Assembly (NCBI GenBank): GCA_949752745.1
Contig: OX457031.1
Coordinates: forward strand, 24,876,081 to 24,940,080
DNA: 64,000 nt
Source: Protula sp. h YS-2021
Taxonomy: Eukaryota > Annelida > Polychaeta > Sabellida > Serpulidae
Direction: 5' to 3'
Part shown: positions 1 through 11,471 of the stretch, in pieces
Numbering within the stretch: position 1 is the first letter of the stretch
Layout: every line of letters starts with the position of its first letter
Program-made: the position numbers and the translations under genes
Notes under the pieces: model-generated
Told to the model about the DNA's origin: nothing
The model's database searches: none
Seen by the model: the letters and a program-made list of their open reading frames with translations, nothing else

Positions 1-1190
1 CAGTAGCCGGTAAAACCACTATGTTAAAGGACTCCATTCAGGCGACCTCATTGTAGGCGTTTTCGAACAACGGTAAAGAAGAGCATTCCTAGAAATTACT
101 TGCTTCCTCAGCATACCTGTAAAATGCACCCCTCATTGAACACTCCTCGTTTCGAGAGGAGTTGCGGCCAATCATGAATTGATAATTTGATATGTTGATG
201 AACTTCTGTCGAAAATGAAAGAATAAGAGGTTATAGAGCCCTGGTCCTTGGCTACAGAGGCATCGCTATCCTTACATCTTGTGAAGGAACATTGCTTTCG
301 ACCGTAAAAATAGTATACCTGAACCCACGTATTAAAATATCCAAACGTCATTGATACAACATTGATTAGACGCTGGATGAGCAACGTTGTTTAGACATTG
401 CTTTTGGTTGCAATCAAAACGCAACTTTCTTCGATGTCTAAACAACGTACCGACTGGTGTTATCACCTGCCGGAAACATGTAGTCATTACTGGTGACTTC
501 GAAAATAGTCCAAGGTGAGGACTTAAAATAAGTGAATTGTGAGAATGCGCACATTATTTCTCACCTACTTTGAAAAATGTTTAGGAAAATCGACTTGTAC
601 ATGTCTTGCATAACAGGACGACGTCGATTCTAGATTAGTATTTTCGCGTCGTCTATACGTTGGGAGAGAGACATTGTCTCCACTTCTGTTTGCAGTCTGT
701 ACTAAATATTGATTAACCGTCGGATAATCGACGTCTATACGACGTTTGGACTTTCATACACAGTCAAAATCCAACGATTTTATAGTTTATTTTCGAACCT
801 TTGGGCTTAGACAGCGTTACATAAGAGATTTTTGGTGACCTCGATCTTCTTGGTCATAATAAAGCTGCTTTCTGGGATTTCGCCTATCTTTTCTTTGTGT
901 TTTGCATATTTTCACTTGGACTGTAATTTTTTCTCAGATGATAAAAATAACATTGACCATGTCGTGTGCCTTTTTTAAGAAAGGTAGACGAAACCTCACA
1001 GAGCTGGTATGATTTAAATCGATTGAATTAAATCATGATTCAACATAAAAAAATCATGACTTTTGATTTCAAACTGATGAAATTATCCACTGCTAGTTTT
1101 GACAGTGCCATGTTGGCTTCTGTTGGCCAGGTCTTTTCAAAGCATACCGTATTCTATCGATGCTTAATTGGCTGACGCAGATACCATTTT
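1..1190. other. No gene seen
   Basis: AT-rich sequence with short frames only. It contains an AAATCATGA-type palindromic cluster near 1015-1065. No exon or element boundary is supported. Confidence 0.5.
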
Positions 1191-1191
1191 T

Positions 1192-1330
1192 AGGCCCCAA
1201 CCCTTCGGATTGTGGCCTATAGGTTTGGGGTGTCTGTCCGTTCGTCCGTCCGTCTGTCCGTCATCGCTTTATACCCCTATGAATTTGGGGGGCGGTTGGG
1301 GCCTGCTTGTGTTTCACAAATACTTGCTTG
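1192..1330. repeat. Fold-back segment with CCGTCCGTC run
   Basis: AGGCCCCAAC at 1192-1201 and GTTGGGGCCT at 1295-1304 are exact inverted repeats around a (C)CGTCCGTCYGTC tract. The stretch from about 1278 to 1330 (GAATTTGGGGG, then GGTTGGGGCCTGCTTGTG) recurs almost exactly at 25418-25470, so this is part of a dispersed repeat. Confidence 0.65.
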
Positions 1331-1720
1331 TGTGATTTAAGTTTATTCGTGCGAGTTAATGTAAATAATGAATAACTTTTGCGGCCTGAATGATACAAAA
1401 GGCCCATCCTAATCTGTACATTACTGTACCAAATGTTATCTGGAAGATCGTCCTCGGTGAACCATAATTTTTAGACGAAAAAAATGTGACGGATGGCTCA
1501 CCAAAAGCATTGTGTAGAAAATAAGCTGCCTCCTAACTGGCTGGTTATGATAAGTATTGTATCTCCCTTTTGCTCCAGTTATCTCACCATAGCGAATGCA
1601 GTGACTTTATATCATAGTATCATACAATTTAAAATTGACACCAAATCAGTCTTAAGCCATCTCGTTTTAGCCCATCTGACCTACGAGGAGGGAAGAATCT
1701 TATGAATGAATTTCGGACAA

Positions 1721-1771
1721 AACGTCGACAGTCAAGACGTCGACGGTCAGAACGTCGACTGTCAAAACGTC
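1721..1771. repeat. Short 14-16 bp tandem repeat
   Basis: Three and a half units of the form ACGTCGACNGTCARA. Each unit contains the SalI-like palindrome GTCGAC. Confidence 0.8.
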
Positions 1772-2044
1772 AAGAAATGCGAAAGCTGATAGAATGTCGA
1801 CTCATTATTGTTAGCTGGCATGAAGTAAACATATCTACTCATAAATAATGGACTAATTCAAGCTAATAAGTAATACACGTGCGATGTTGTCAATAATAGT
1901 TATTTGTCAACACTCTCCGCCACAGAAATAAGCACTGTCAATAAAACTCGGAATATAAAACGACAGATATTTTTTTTTCCCAGTCAGAATTTTGAACAAT
2001 GGAGGTCAGCGCGCAAATCATAACTTTGTGTTTGTGCTATCGTT

Positions 2045-2120
2045 GTATCTGCGTGTTTTGTTTTGTTTTTTTGTTTTTTGTTTTTTTTTGTTTTGTTTTT
2101 GTTTTTTTGTTTTTTTCATG
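2045..2120. repeat. T/G low-complexity tract
   Basis: Irregular runs of (TTTTTTG)n. No other content. Confidence 0.9.
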
Positions 2121-2249
2121 TTTGTGTCTATTGTTCTTGCAATGTAGCAGGTTAAGATTTATGGTCGGTACCGGTTAATTGCAAAGCCACATTTCCAAAG
2201 AATATTATGCGCTTAGCCAGTATATTTTGTATGAAAAAGAGCGGTAAGG

Positions 2250-3042
2250 GATTTTGCAACAGCATGCGGTAAACTGCCGTGCCAAGGTGTGATATGCCCT
2301 TTGGCAGGCTATATCTCCAAAACAGTTTGTTGGATTAGGCTGAAACGTGGCAACAACAACACACATATTGTGCAAATGTTTACTGCGAAGTTTTTCTTCA
2401 TTTCCGCTGAAACTGTATTTTTGGCGAATTTTTAAATTTTTGAATTTGAACTTTTTGTGGCCATATTGTTGCGATCTCTCCGAAGCGGTTTGTTGGATTA
2501 GGCTGAAACTTGGCAAGAACAACACACAAATAGTGCAAATGTTTACTGCGAAGTTTGTCTTCATTTCCGCTGAAAATGTATTTTTGGGGAATTTTTAAAT
2601 TTCTCATTTTTAACTTTTTGGCCATATTGTTGCGATATCTCCGAAACGGTTTTTTTGGATTAGGCTGAAACTTGGCAAGAAAAACCGACCTATAGAGCAA
2701 ATGTTTACTGCGAAGTTTTTCTTCATTTCCTTTGGAAATGTATTTTTAGCGATTTTTTTAATTTTTGAATTTTTACTTTTTGGGCCATATTGTTTGCGAT
2801 ATCTCCGAAACAGTTTGTTCGATTAGGCTGAAACATGGCAAGAAGAACCCATATGTAGTGGAAATGTTTACTGTGAAGTTTTTCTTCATTCATTTTCTGT
2901 AAAAATGTATTTTTGGCGATTTTTTTTCAATTTTTTGGGCTCGCCAATGTTGTATTTTAAGAAGGATTTTTTCCACGTGACTGATTTGGGGGCGGGGGAG
3001 ACATACCCGTTTTTGTTTTAACAAAAACACTGGCCAATCTAG
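2250..3042 (+). mobile_element. Pearl/HINE-like unit: ~163 bp tandem core plus Helitron-like 3' end
   Basis: The motif TTGGATTAGGCTGAAAC recurs near 2331, 2491, 2658 and 2820, giving about four core units of roughly 160-165 bp. The right end has a 9 bp hairpin (3009-3017 with 3020-3028, TT loop), a 10 nt spacer and CTAG at 3039-3042 followed by T. That is the layout of Helitron/Helentron 3' ends (stem-loop about 10 nt before CTRR). The same end occurs at 24270-24303. No Rep/helicase frame is present, so it is non-autonomous. The left boundary is uncertain. Confidence 0.6.
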
Positions 3043-3239
3043 TTGTTATAGTCACGTGTGTTGTTGTAGCGGGCTGTGATGCTTGCACCCCCCCCCCCCC
3101 CGCTCCCCTACCCAACGCTTTTCAAAAAGTTTCAGCGCTGTAAAGTAAAACCATTGAAGAGTGCTATACACAACACAGCAAGTATCCTGTCGTATATATA
3201 AATTCGATCGTGTTTCCTTAGTGAAAGTTCATTTTTCCG

Positions 3240-3940
3240 GTTTTAAAAAATTCGTCTCAGATGGCTTCGCCTTAAGACGAATTTCCTCACGGATAAACAG
3301 ACGACAGATTTTCCTCAGTAAGTAAATTCGTGGAATCTGTATTAATAAGTGCATGTGTTACAGATGGTCTCCAAGACAAAAGGCCACGATGCCATAAGAC
3401 TGCAAAATTGCCAACTAAAAAGTGCAAACAAAAATAGTAATAATAATAAAAAAAACTGCAAAAAAAAAAAAAAAAGAGGCTAAATTAAAAAAAAAAAAAA
3501 TCATAGATTTTGTGGTGATTTCACAGATCAAGGCTATGAGACATTTTAATCGAATAGCTTTCAGGGATTAGCTCTCGGTCACATTGACTACAGTAAAAAG
3601 TTCCGAATCGGTCCATTATTTACCTCGCGACCTACGGAGAAGGCAGCTGAAGCCGCAGCAGTTTGAATTGCTTCGCGATCTGCTGGTGTTGCTTCCCATG
3701 TGCTGGATAGCAGTTGTATCTTTGAGTGATTATAAAACTCCAGGTAAAAGTGTCCTGCTGTCTTACAATTCGCTTCCACAGAAACTGTGTTTCAAGTCAT
3801 GGCAACTTGGATGACGATACTCCATGACGACAAATTCAATTGTGACGCAACATTGTGACGAAACAATCTAAGCTGTTACACCAGTTGAGTGTTTCTACAA
3901 CTGGTTACATTCTTTGGAAACTTAGCATTTTTTTTTTGGC
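3240..3940. repeat. Composite repeat, copy 1 (short form)
   Basis: Contains the fold-back motif at 3248-3284 (AAATTCGTCT ... AGACGAATTT) and the ~330 bp right module from about 3605 to 3935. That module recurs at 7640-7975 and 9855-10130 with very few differences. A ~60-residue frame (LPRDLRRRQLKPQQFELL) and an antisense frame stay open in the module. There is no evidence that either is translated. Confidence 0.75.
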
Positions 3941-3944
3941 AAGA

Positions 3945-4790
3945 TTGGCAAGTGTTTTTGTTAACACAAAAACGGATATGTCTCCCTCGCCCCAATCAGT
4001 TACTTAGAGCAGAACGAATACGGAAGTAAAATCTTAATAATAGACATTTGTAAAAATCGCCCAAAATACAATTTTGGCCCAAAATGAGCAATAGCTCCTC
4101 AGTAAACATTTGCACTATATGGTCGTTCTTCCTGCAAGGTTTGAGCAAAATCCAACAAACCGTTTCGGATACACATACACATATAGCATACACAAAGTCA
4201 AAAACAGTTTAAAAATGCACCTAAGTCAAAACTTAAAAAAAAAATCAACGCGAATAATACAATTTTTGACGAAAATGAAAAATAACCTCTCAGTGAGGAT
4301 TTGCACTATATGGTCGTTCTTTTTGCAAGATGTGAGCAAAATCCAAGCAACCATTTCGGAGATATCGTATACACAAATCAAAGACAGTGAAAAAACACAC
4401 TGAAGTCAAAAATTTGAAAAATAGCCAAAAATACAACTTTTGACGAAAATGAACAATACCAACGCAGCCTATATTTGCACTTTATATTCTTTATTCCTGC
4501 AAGGTTTGATTAAACTGCAGTACAAGGTTTGAGCACGAGAGCACGAAAACAAAGAAAATGTAAAAAAAAAAAAAAAGAAAAAAAAATCGCAAAAAAATAA
4601 TTTTTGTGGGAATTAACGAAAAAAATATGATGGTATCATCTAGTTATTGCCCCCAACCTGCATGCAAGTTTTGAGAGAATTCTTAGTTTCTGAGAATTCG
4701 CTGCGGACGGACGGACGGCAAGACGCACGGACGGACAGACACAACAAAGTCTATATGTGTCTCCCTCTAGACATCTAATAATAAAAGGAA
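3945..4790 (-). mobile_element. Second pearl/HINE-like unit, inverted orientation
   Basis: Reverse-complement copies of the core (TTTGCACTATATGGTCGTTCT near 4107 and 4300, a variant near 4470) run leftwards to a degenerate hairpin end at 3954-3973. The other end has the CGGACGGACGG tract near 4705-4735. Read on the minus strand, the order matches 24040-24303: CCGTCCGTCC tract, GCAGYGAATTCT, ACTGATTGGGG, hairpin. Confidence 0.6.
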
Positions 4791-4971
4791 CAGTGCGGGG
4801 GGGGGGTGTCTTTCTGTACCCCGTCTTTCCCACAAAAATGTATCAGTGGTAATGCAGAAATAGTGAAAAATTCAAAATTTTATAAATGTAAATGTTTTAA
4901 AAATTTACATAAAATAAAGTATGTTGTATTCTGAAAATTGGGGATGAGTGCACAAACACTGTCAGACCTGT

Positions 4972-4976
<5 letters not shown>

Positions 4977-5035
<59 letters not shown>
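4977..5035. repeat. (TA)n microsatellite
   Basis: About 29 uninterrupted TA dinucleotides inside the composite repeat. Confidence 0.97.
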
Positions 5036-5038
<3 letters not shown>

Positions 5039-5096
5039 CCTTTCAATAATGATTTTGGTAGCTGTGTGAAGTGTGGATAACTTCTTTTCGGTTCTG

Positions 5097-5132
5097 AAAT
5101 TCGCCTAAGGTGGCTTCCCATTAGGCGAATTT
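5097..5132. repeat. Fold-back motif with perfect 12 bp arms
   Basis: AAATTCGCCTAA at 5097-5108 pairs with TTAGGCGAATTT at 5121-5132. Related copies at 3248-3284 and 8802-8837 flank the same TCACGGA(C)GGAC sequence. Confidence 0.9.
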
Positions 5133-5654
5133 CCTCACGGACGGACGGACGACAGATCGCCCGTTTACAGTACACCGCAGCTGGGTCCTATGGTGTGCCG
5201 AAGTATTTTGTATTTTCTTTGGCGAAACATCGATAAAGCGAGGCTATTTATGCAATGAAAAAATAAAAAGCTGTTTCTCTTCCCCCGGCTCCGGTCATTA
5301 AATTCATAAATGAAAAAGGAATTGATCCAGCCTCAAGCCCGGTCTTAAAAATTTGAAGTAAAAATTAAAAAATAAAAAACAAAACAAAAAGAAAGTTAGA
5401 AAAAATTTTAAAGTAAAAAAGGTTTTTGCTGGGAATGAAGAAGTACTGCAAATTGCCTTTTCAGGAGAAAATTATCGTAAAATTTTGATGCTCGCGTCTT
5501 CGACGCTGTTATTTTAATAGAGGACAAGCTTCCAAAGGCAACTTAGAAAATGATAATGTAAGTGTTATGCCGTATTGACATTGTGTATAAACATTAACTC
5601 ATATATTTATAAAAAAATAAATAAATAAACAAAAAAAAAAATAGAACAAATAAA

Positions 5655-7340
5655 ATGAGACAAGCATACTGGCTATAATGCTTGTCTCGTTTTATTTGGC
5701 TAATATCGGTCACGGCCAAGAAAAAAACCGAAATTGGCTATCGAGCGAGTACGTTATTGACCCGTTGGGCCTAAACAATATTATATTACAGGTATCTCGG
5801 TTATCTTGGCCTTCTCGGTCACGATAAAAAAACCTGAAGTTGACTATTATATCGAAAATAGTTAGAAAAAGAACGATTTTGACCTCATTTTCGAACCTTT
5901 GGACCTTAACAGTGAGAGGTACCTCGGTAGCCTTGACCTTCACGGTCAAGGTGAAAAACCGGAAATTGACTATTATCTCAAACGCGGTTAGAAATAGAGC
6001 GATAATGAGTTCATTTTCGACCCTTTTGGCTAACACAACGGTACCTAAGAGGTACCTCGGCGACCTTGAACTTGTCGTCACGGTCAGCGTCAAAAATCGG
6101 AAGTTGACTAGTATCTCGAAATTGGTCAGAAGTTGACTATTATCTGGAAAACGGGCAGAGATAGAGTGATTTTGAGCTATTTTCGACCATTTGGGCCTAA
6201 ACAACGTTACATGAGAGGTACCTCGGTGAACTTGGCCTTCTGTGTGACGGTCAAGATCAAAAACCGAAGTTGACTATTATCTCGAAAACGGTTGAGCCCT
6301 TTGGTCCTTCGATCATTTGGCCTAAACAACGTTTCATAAGAGGCACCCCGGTGATCTTGTCCTTCTCGGTCACGATCAAAAACCTGAAGTTGACTATTAT
6401 TTGGAAAACGGTTAGAAATAGAGCAATATTGAGCTCATTTTCGCCGCTTTGGGCCTCAACAGCGTTACATAAAAGGCAACGCGGTGGCCTTGACCTTCTC
6501 GCTCATGATCAAGGTCAAAGACTGTAACTTGACTATTATCTCGAAAACGGTTAGAGATTTTGAGGTCATATTCGATCCTTGGGCCTAAGCAACGGTGCTT
6601 AAGAGGTAGCCCGGTAACCTTGACCTTCTCGTTCAGGGTGAAGGTTAAAAACCTTAAGTTGACTATTGTCTCGAAAACGGTTAGATACAGAGCGATATTG
6701 AGCTCATTTTCGGCCTTTTGTGCTTAAACAATGGTATCTAAGAAGTATATCGGTGACCTTGAACTTCTCGTCACGGTCAAGGTCAAAAACCGGAAGTTGA
6801 CTATAATCTCGAATTAAGTTAGAGATATAGCGATTTTAGGCTCATTTTCGACCCTTTGGGCCTACACAACGGTACATAAGAGGTACCCCGGTAACCTTGA
6901 CCTTCTCGGTCACGGTGAAGGTCAAAAACTTTAAGTTGAATATTGTCTTGAAAGCGGGTAGAGATAGAGCGATTTTGAACTCATTTTCGATCCTTGACGC
7001 CAAAAAAAAAAAAAAAAGAACAAAAAAAACGTTACATTAGAGGTACCTCGGTGACCTTCAACTTGATCAAAAACCGAAAGTTGACTATTATCTCGAAAAC
7101 GGTTATAGGTACAGCGATTTTAAGCTTATTTTCGACCTTTTGGGTGTAAACAGCGTTAGATGAGAGGTCTCTAGGTAACCTTGACCTTCTCGGTAAAAGT
7201 CACGGCCAGAACCCAGAAGGTGACCATTATCCCGAAAACGGATAGAGCCAGAGTTTTTTAACCCATTGGGCCAAATCACTACAGAGAAGGATTACTATGT
7301 GACCCTGACCTTCTGTGTCATAATTAAACACACATATTTT
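5655..7340. repeat. ~137 bp tandem satellite, about 12 units, led by a hairpin
   Basis: Each unit contains GACCTTCTCGGTCACGGTCA, then GTTGACTATTATCTCGAAAA, TTTTGAGCTCATTTTCGA and an AAGAGGTACCTCGGTGACC block. Recurrences lie near 5833, 5967, 6104, 6271, 6388, 6531, 6658, 6795, 6938 and 7079. A long hairpin (GAGACAAGCAT ... ATGCTTGTCTC) sits at the left edge. Frames in this block come from the repeat and are not genes. Confidence 0.85.
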
Positions 7341-8489
7341 CTTTAGTGGTTTCTGCAAGTGGGTCATTCCGCTATTTAACGGAATTCGGGCTGGTTACCC
7401 ATAAATTGGTCACCATAATGGCCAATTTTCGGAATTTTCTCTGGCTTTGGGTCACAAAGTTTTTACCCCTTTTGGATCCGCCCAGTCTGTTTTTTTTTAC
7501 CGTATATTGGGAGAATTTGTTTATTTAAATTTTATATTATAGTATTGAAAGTGCCCGTACTCCCTATCCACTGCCTACTGACACCTTTGTACGAATCGGT
7601 TTTAGAATGATCTCTTGTTTGTTCACAATGTTCTTGGACAAAAATGTCGAATCCGTGTATTATTTACCTCGCGACCTACGGAGAAGGCAGCTGAAGCCGC
7701 AGCAGTTTGAATTGCTTCGCGATCTGCTGGTGTTGCTTCCCATGTGCTGGATAGCAGTTGTATCTTTGAGTGATTATGAAACTCCAAGTAAAACTGTTCT
7801 GCTGTCTTACAATTCGCTTCCACAGAAACTGTGTTTCAAGTCATGGCAACTTGGATGACGATGTTCCATGACGACAAATTCAGTTGTGACGCAACATTGT
7901 GACGAAACAATCGAAGCTGTTACACCAGTTGAATGTTTCTACAACTGGTTACATTCTTTGGAAACTTTGCAATTTATTTCGGTTTAGGTACCGTACGCAT
8001 TCTTTGAAAAACGTTGCAAAATTTTATTGTAGGTTGTTTTAGTACCAAAAGGAAATAAAGAAACACGTATTATTCAAAATAAGAATTCGGAAGCAAATAA
8101 TAAATTAAAAAATTTTTGGTGGGCTATTCCGGAATAGCTTAAGTTTTCCTATACAAAAGGGTGAAAATAAGTTGAGGAATGTAAACTCGTATCTTTAGGT
8201 GAATGGAAAATAAAAATATTGGCTTTTTATTGAAATGTTGGTAGTTCAGTGTGGAATAACCTATCGAAATCTATTTGTAGTTTCAAATTAAAAATATTTT
8301 ATGTTTCTAAGGCAAGAAATAAATTATTTATACAGTCTGCAAACTAAAATAATTAAATAATTGAAAACTTTCAATTTCCGTGGCATTCGATATATCGGTA
8401 GTTTATTCTGGAATAGCCTAACAATAAATATCTGGTTTCTTATTTGCTTCAGAATTCTTATTTTAAATAACACGGTATCGCTAAAAGAA

Positions 8490-9049
8490 AGGGGGGGTAG
8501 GTCTGTACACCGCGTTTCCCACAATAAGGGATATGCTGTTGTTAATTCAGAAATCCATGAAAAAAAATCAAATTTTGAAAATCTGTTAAAAATTTACAAA
8601 GATAACACAGATTTGTGGTGGATTTCAAACCGGTTTTGAACAGAGCGATATGCAACACAGATTTAGTGAAAATTAGAGATGAGTGGCCAAATATTGTCAG
8701 AGCTGTTACTGAAAAGGAAATAGAAAAAATCATAATTGCACCCATCCTTTCCATGCTGATTCCGTTTGCTGCGGTGAAATAAGGATAACTTTTTTGTTCT
8801 AAAATTCGCCTAAGATGGCTTCCCCTAAAGGCGATTTTTCTCACGGACGGACAGACGACAGATCCCCCACTTAGAGTATACTACAGGTGGGTCTCAAATC
8901 CAGTATTGTGCTGGAGTATTTTCTTTAGCGAAACATCGGTGCGAGGATACTTCGGCGAGGGAAAACAAATAACGGTGTTTCTCTCCCCCGGCCCCTCTTT
9001 CTAAATTCAAACATGAAAAAAAGTGAAGCGACGAGGTCTCAAAAAATTG

Positions 9050-9096
<47 letters not shown>

Positions 9097-10140
9097 AAAA
9101 AGAAGGGGGAAAAACAAACAAAATTGGACCGGCCGGCCTGATGTATAAAATTGTCAAGAAAAAACATTTGCCCGGAATGAAGAACAAGTACTGCAAGTGG
9201 TCTTTCAGAGGAGAAATTTATCGTGAAATTTTTGTGGCCGCGCCTTCGACGCTCGAATTATCATACAAGAAACATTTCAGAGAAATAATATATAAAATGA
9301 TAATATAAATGTTATGTCATATTATCGTTTTATACAAGCATTGAACAATCTATAGTTGCTGAAAAAAACATAAATAAATAGATAGCTAAATAAGTAAAGT
9401 AACAACATAAACAGTTTTGGCCAATACCGGATCACCGAAATTTAAAAAAAAAAAATCCCCAACCAGGTTTACTCGAAAGAAAAAAGAAAGAAAATTTTTG
9501 GAGATGGGATAAGAAAGATAGGTCTTATCTACAGTTCACCTGAAGAACATTATGAAACATAGCCGAGAGCTTATTACAGAGATTCAGCAAGAAGTTCAAT
9601 AATTAACGATAAATTGATCCCCATAATGGCCATTTGTCGGCATTTTATCTGCCTTTCGGTCAGAAGGTTTTTACCTGTTTTGGATCTGTCCAGTCTGTTT
9701 TTTTTTTTTTTAACCATATGTTCGCAGAACAGGTTTACTAAAATTTCACATCATGATATTTAAAGTGCCCGTACTCCTATCCAATGCCTATTGATACCTT
9801 TGGACGAATCGGTTTCAGAAATTTGCTCTCGTTTGGTCACAATATTCTTAGGCTAAAATGTTGAATCCGTGTATTAGTTACCTCGCGACCTACGGAGAAG
9901 GCAGCTGAAGCCGCAGCAGTTTGAATTGTTTCGCGATCTGCTGGTGTTGCTTCCCATGTGCTGGATAGCAGTTGTATCTTTGAGTGATTATAAAACTCCA
10001 GGTAAAAGTGTCCTGCTGTCTTACAATTCGCTTCCACAGAAACTATGTTTCAAGTCATGGCAACTTGGATGACGATACTCCATGACGACAAATTCAATTG
10101 TGACGCAACATTGTGACGAAACAATCTAAGCGACTGTGAC
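8490..10140. repeat. Composite repeat, copy 3 (tandem core absent)
   Basis: The same left module (8490-9385, with a 30+ A run at about 9053-9093) and right module (about 9600-10130) as copy 2. The 1.6 kb tandem core is missing, so the modules are joined by only about 200 bp. The copies differ mainly in core copy number. Confidence 0.7.
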
Positions 10141-10960
10141 GACACATTGAAAGCTTTCAAAACTACAGCAGAGTCAAATAAGACAGATGCCCTTATTTTA
10201 GAAAAGGAGTTTATTTTTAAACTGGACATTTCCCGACCAGGATCATTTTAAAATATTAAATGGTTTGGGGGGGGGGGGGGGCGGGGAGGGAGTGTCATAG
10301 GGAGTGTCATTGCCACAGTGCCAGTATTCATTCAAGTCTGTGGTGACTGCCAGTCTTAACATGCTGTGAAAGAAGTACTCTTCCTTCCTTCTGTTCTTGT
10401 TTCTGAGCAATTCTTTACACATGAAAAACAGAACCGTAACTCCATGCCGTAACAAAAAACCGTGTTTTTGTTCCTTGTCCGATTGTACTAATGTCAAATA
10501 TAAATGCCGCCCCAGTTCTACTGTTGCAGCAACTGTAGCATTATTGTAGCTACTTCCCAACCTTACTGTATGTCTTCTTTTCTTTGAAATTGTTTTCAGT
10601 TACGCTGTGCACATTTTCTGTTTTCTTGGCCATGGATTTAAAATGAATAATTGGTAAAATGCCAGTTAAGTGGTACTGCATACTATACTGTAGAATAAAT
10701 ACGTAAAATGATATTGTTACTTTTCATGCGATGTGAAGTTCCTTTAGTCAGCTGTGTGCTAGATTATGTTGTTGGATAATTCTTGTGAACGGAACATTTT
10801 AACATCCTGTATTGTTGTGAATGTGTAGTGAAGGTTTGGCGACTTTCGGTAGTGCAATTACGGTAAAGAATAATGTATAAAATTCAAATGTGACTGTGCC
10901 TCTGTAAGACAAGCGTAACAAAAAAAAAAAAAAAAAAAAAAACAGAACTTTCAAAAGCCA
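10140..10960. other. No gene seen
   Basis: A G-run at 10266-10282 and a poly-A run at 10921-10941. No supported exon. Confidence 0.5.
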
Positions 10961-10966
10961 TTTGCC

Positions 10967-11188
10967 ATGGATGTTGGAAACAGATCGAAAACCCAAACTA
11001 CAGGGTCGCACGTGAATTCAAGGAATTTGCTATCACCGGAAATGGCCGTCGATCGTCGTCTTCGCGCCCAGAGCATGGGCTCGAGATCGCTGAGGTCGTT
11101 ACGCTCGCGATTGTCGTTGAAATCTGTAGATTCACAGAGCAGGCGGTCTTCGCGATCGGCCGTTTTTGCGAGGCGTGTCCGTTTTCAG
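10967..11188 (+). other. CpG-dense patch, possible alternative Amph first exon
   Basis: Between about 10990 and 11200 the sequence is unusually rich in CG dinucleotides, against a CpG-poor AT-rich background. An ATG at 10967 opens a frame that becomes Ser/Arg-rich (SRSLRSLRSRLSLKSV, RRSSRSAVFARR) and reaches CAG|gtcgtg at 11188 in phase 0. That would join exon 2 in frame across a 202 bp intron. The donor is weak and the sequence does not resemble the usual BAR H0 helix, so this is only a candidate. Confidence 0.22.
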
Positions 11189-11390
11189 GTCGTGGCAGTT
11201 TTCTGAGGTTTTTATTTTCAATCCGACTTGCACTTTTTGGCCCATGTGGATGTTGTGCAATAAAAGTTTTACTTTCGGATTCGAGGGACATGTTTTTTTT
11301 TTAGGGAAGGGAGTGGGGGAGCAAGCATTGTGGCATTATGTTTCTGACAGATTTCTTGCATTTTTTCTTCAAAACAAGTTTTAATTTCAG

Positions 11391-11471
11391 TTTTTGCACA
11401 GTTTGGGTAAAGCAGACAGAACTCAAGATGGCGAATTTGAAGAAAATGTACAACTGTTCAACAACCAACAG
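11391..11471 (+). CDS. Amph: Amph exon 2: start of BAR helix 1
   Basis: The 27 codons include the family signature LGKADRTQD followed by EFEENVQLF. The acceptor is ttaatttcag and the donor is gtaaga, phase 0 at both ends. Homologues read VLQKLGKADETKD at this point, so the exon begins exactly at the expected residue. It must be preceded by a first exon that ends in phase 0. Confidence 0.93.

Larger units (their letters stand above)
4795..7975. repeat. Composite repeat, copy 2 (long form with tandem core)
   Basis: The left module at 4795-5640 matches 8490-9385: G-run, TCTGTACCCCG, TTTCCCACAA, fold-back, CGGACGG tract and a TTCGACGCT block. It is followed by a hairpin at 5655-5700, a ~137 bp tandem array to about 7340, and the right module at about 7380-7975. 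A (TA)n run has expanded within the left module. Confidence 0.7.

Noticed and set aside
5710..6204. 164-residue minus-strand frame
   Set aside because: It lies wholly in the ~137 bp tandem satellite, and its protein repeats follow the DNA period.
10799..11011. Minus-strand frame with a poly-F run
   Set aside because: It is produced by the poly-A tract at 10921-10941.
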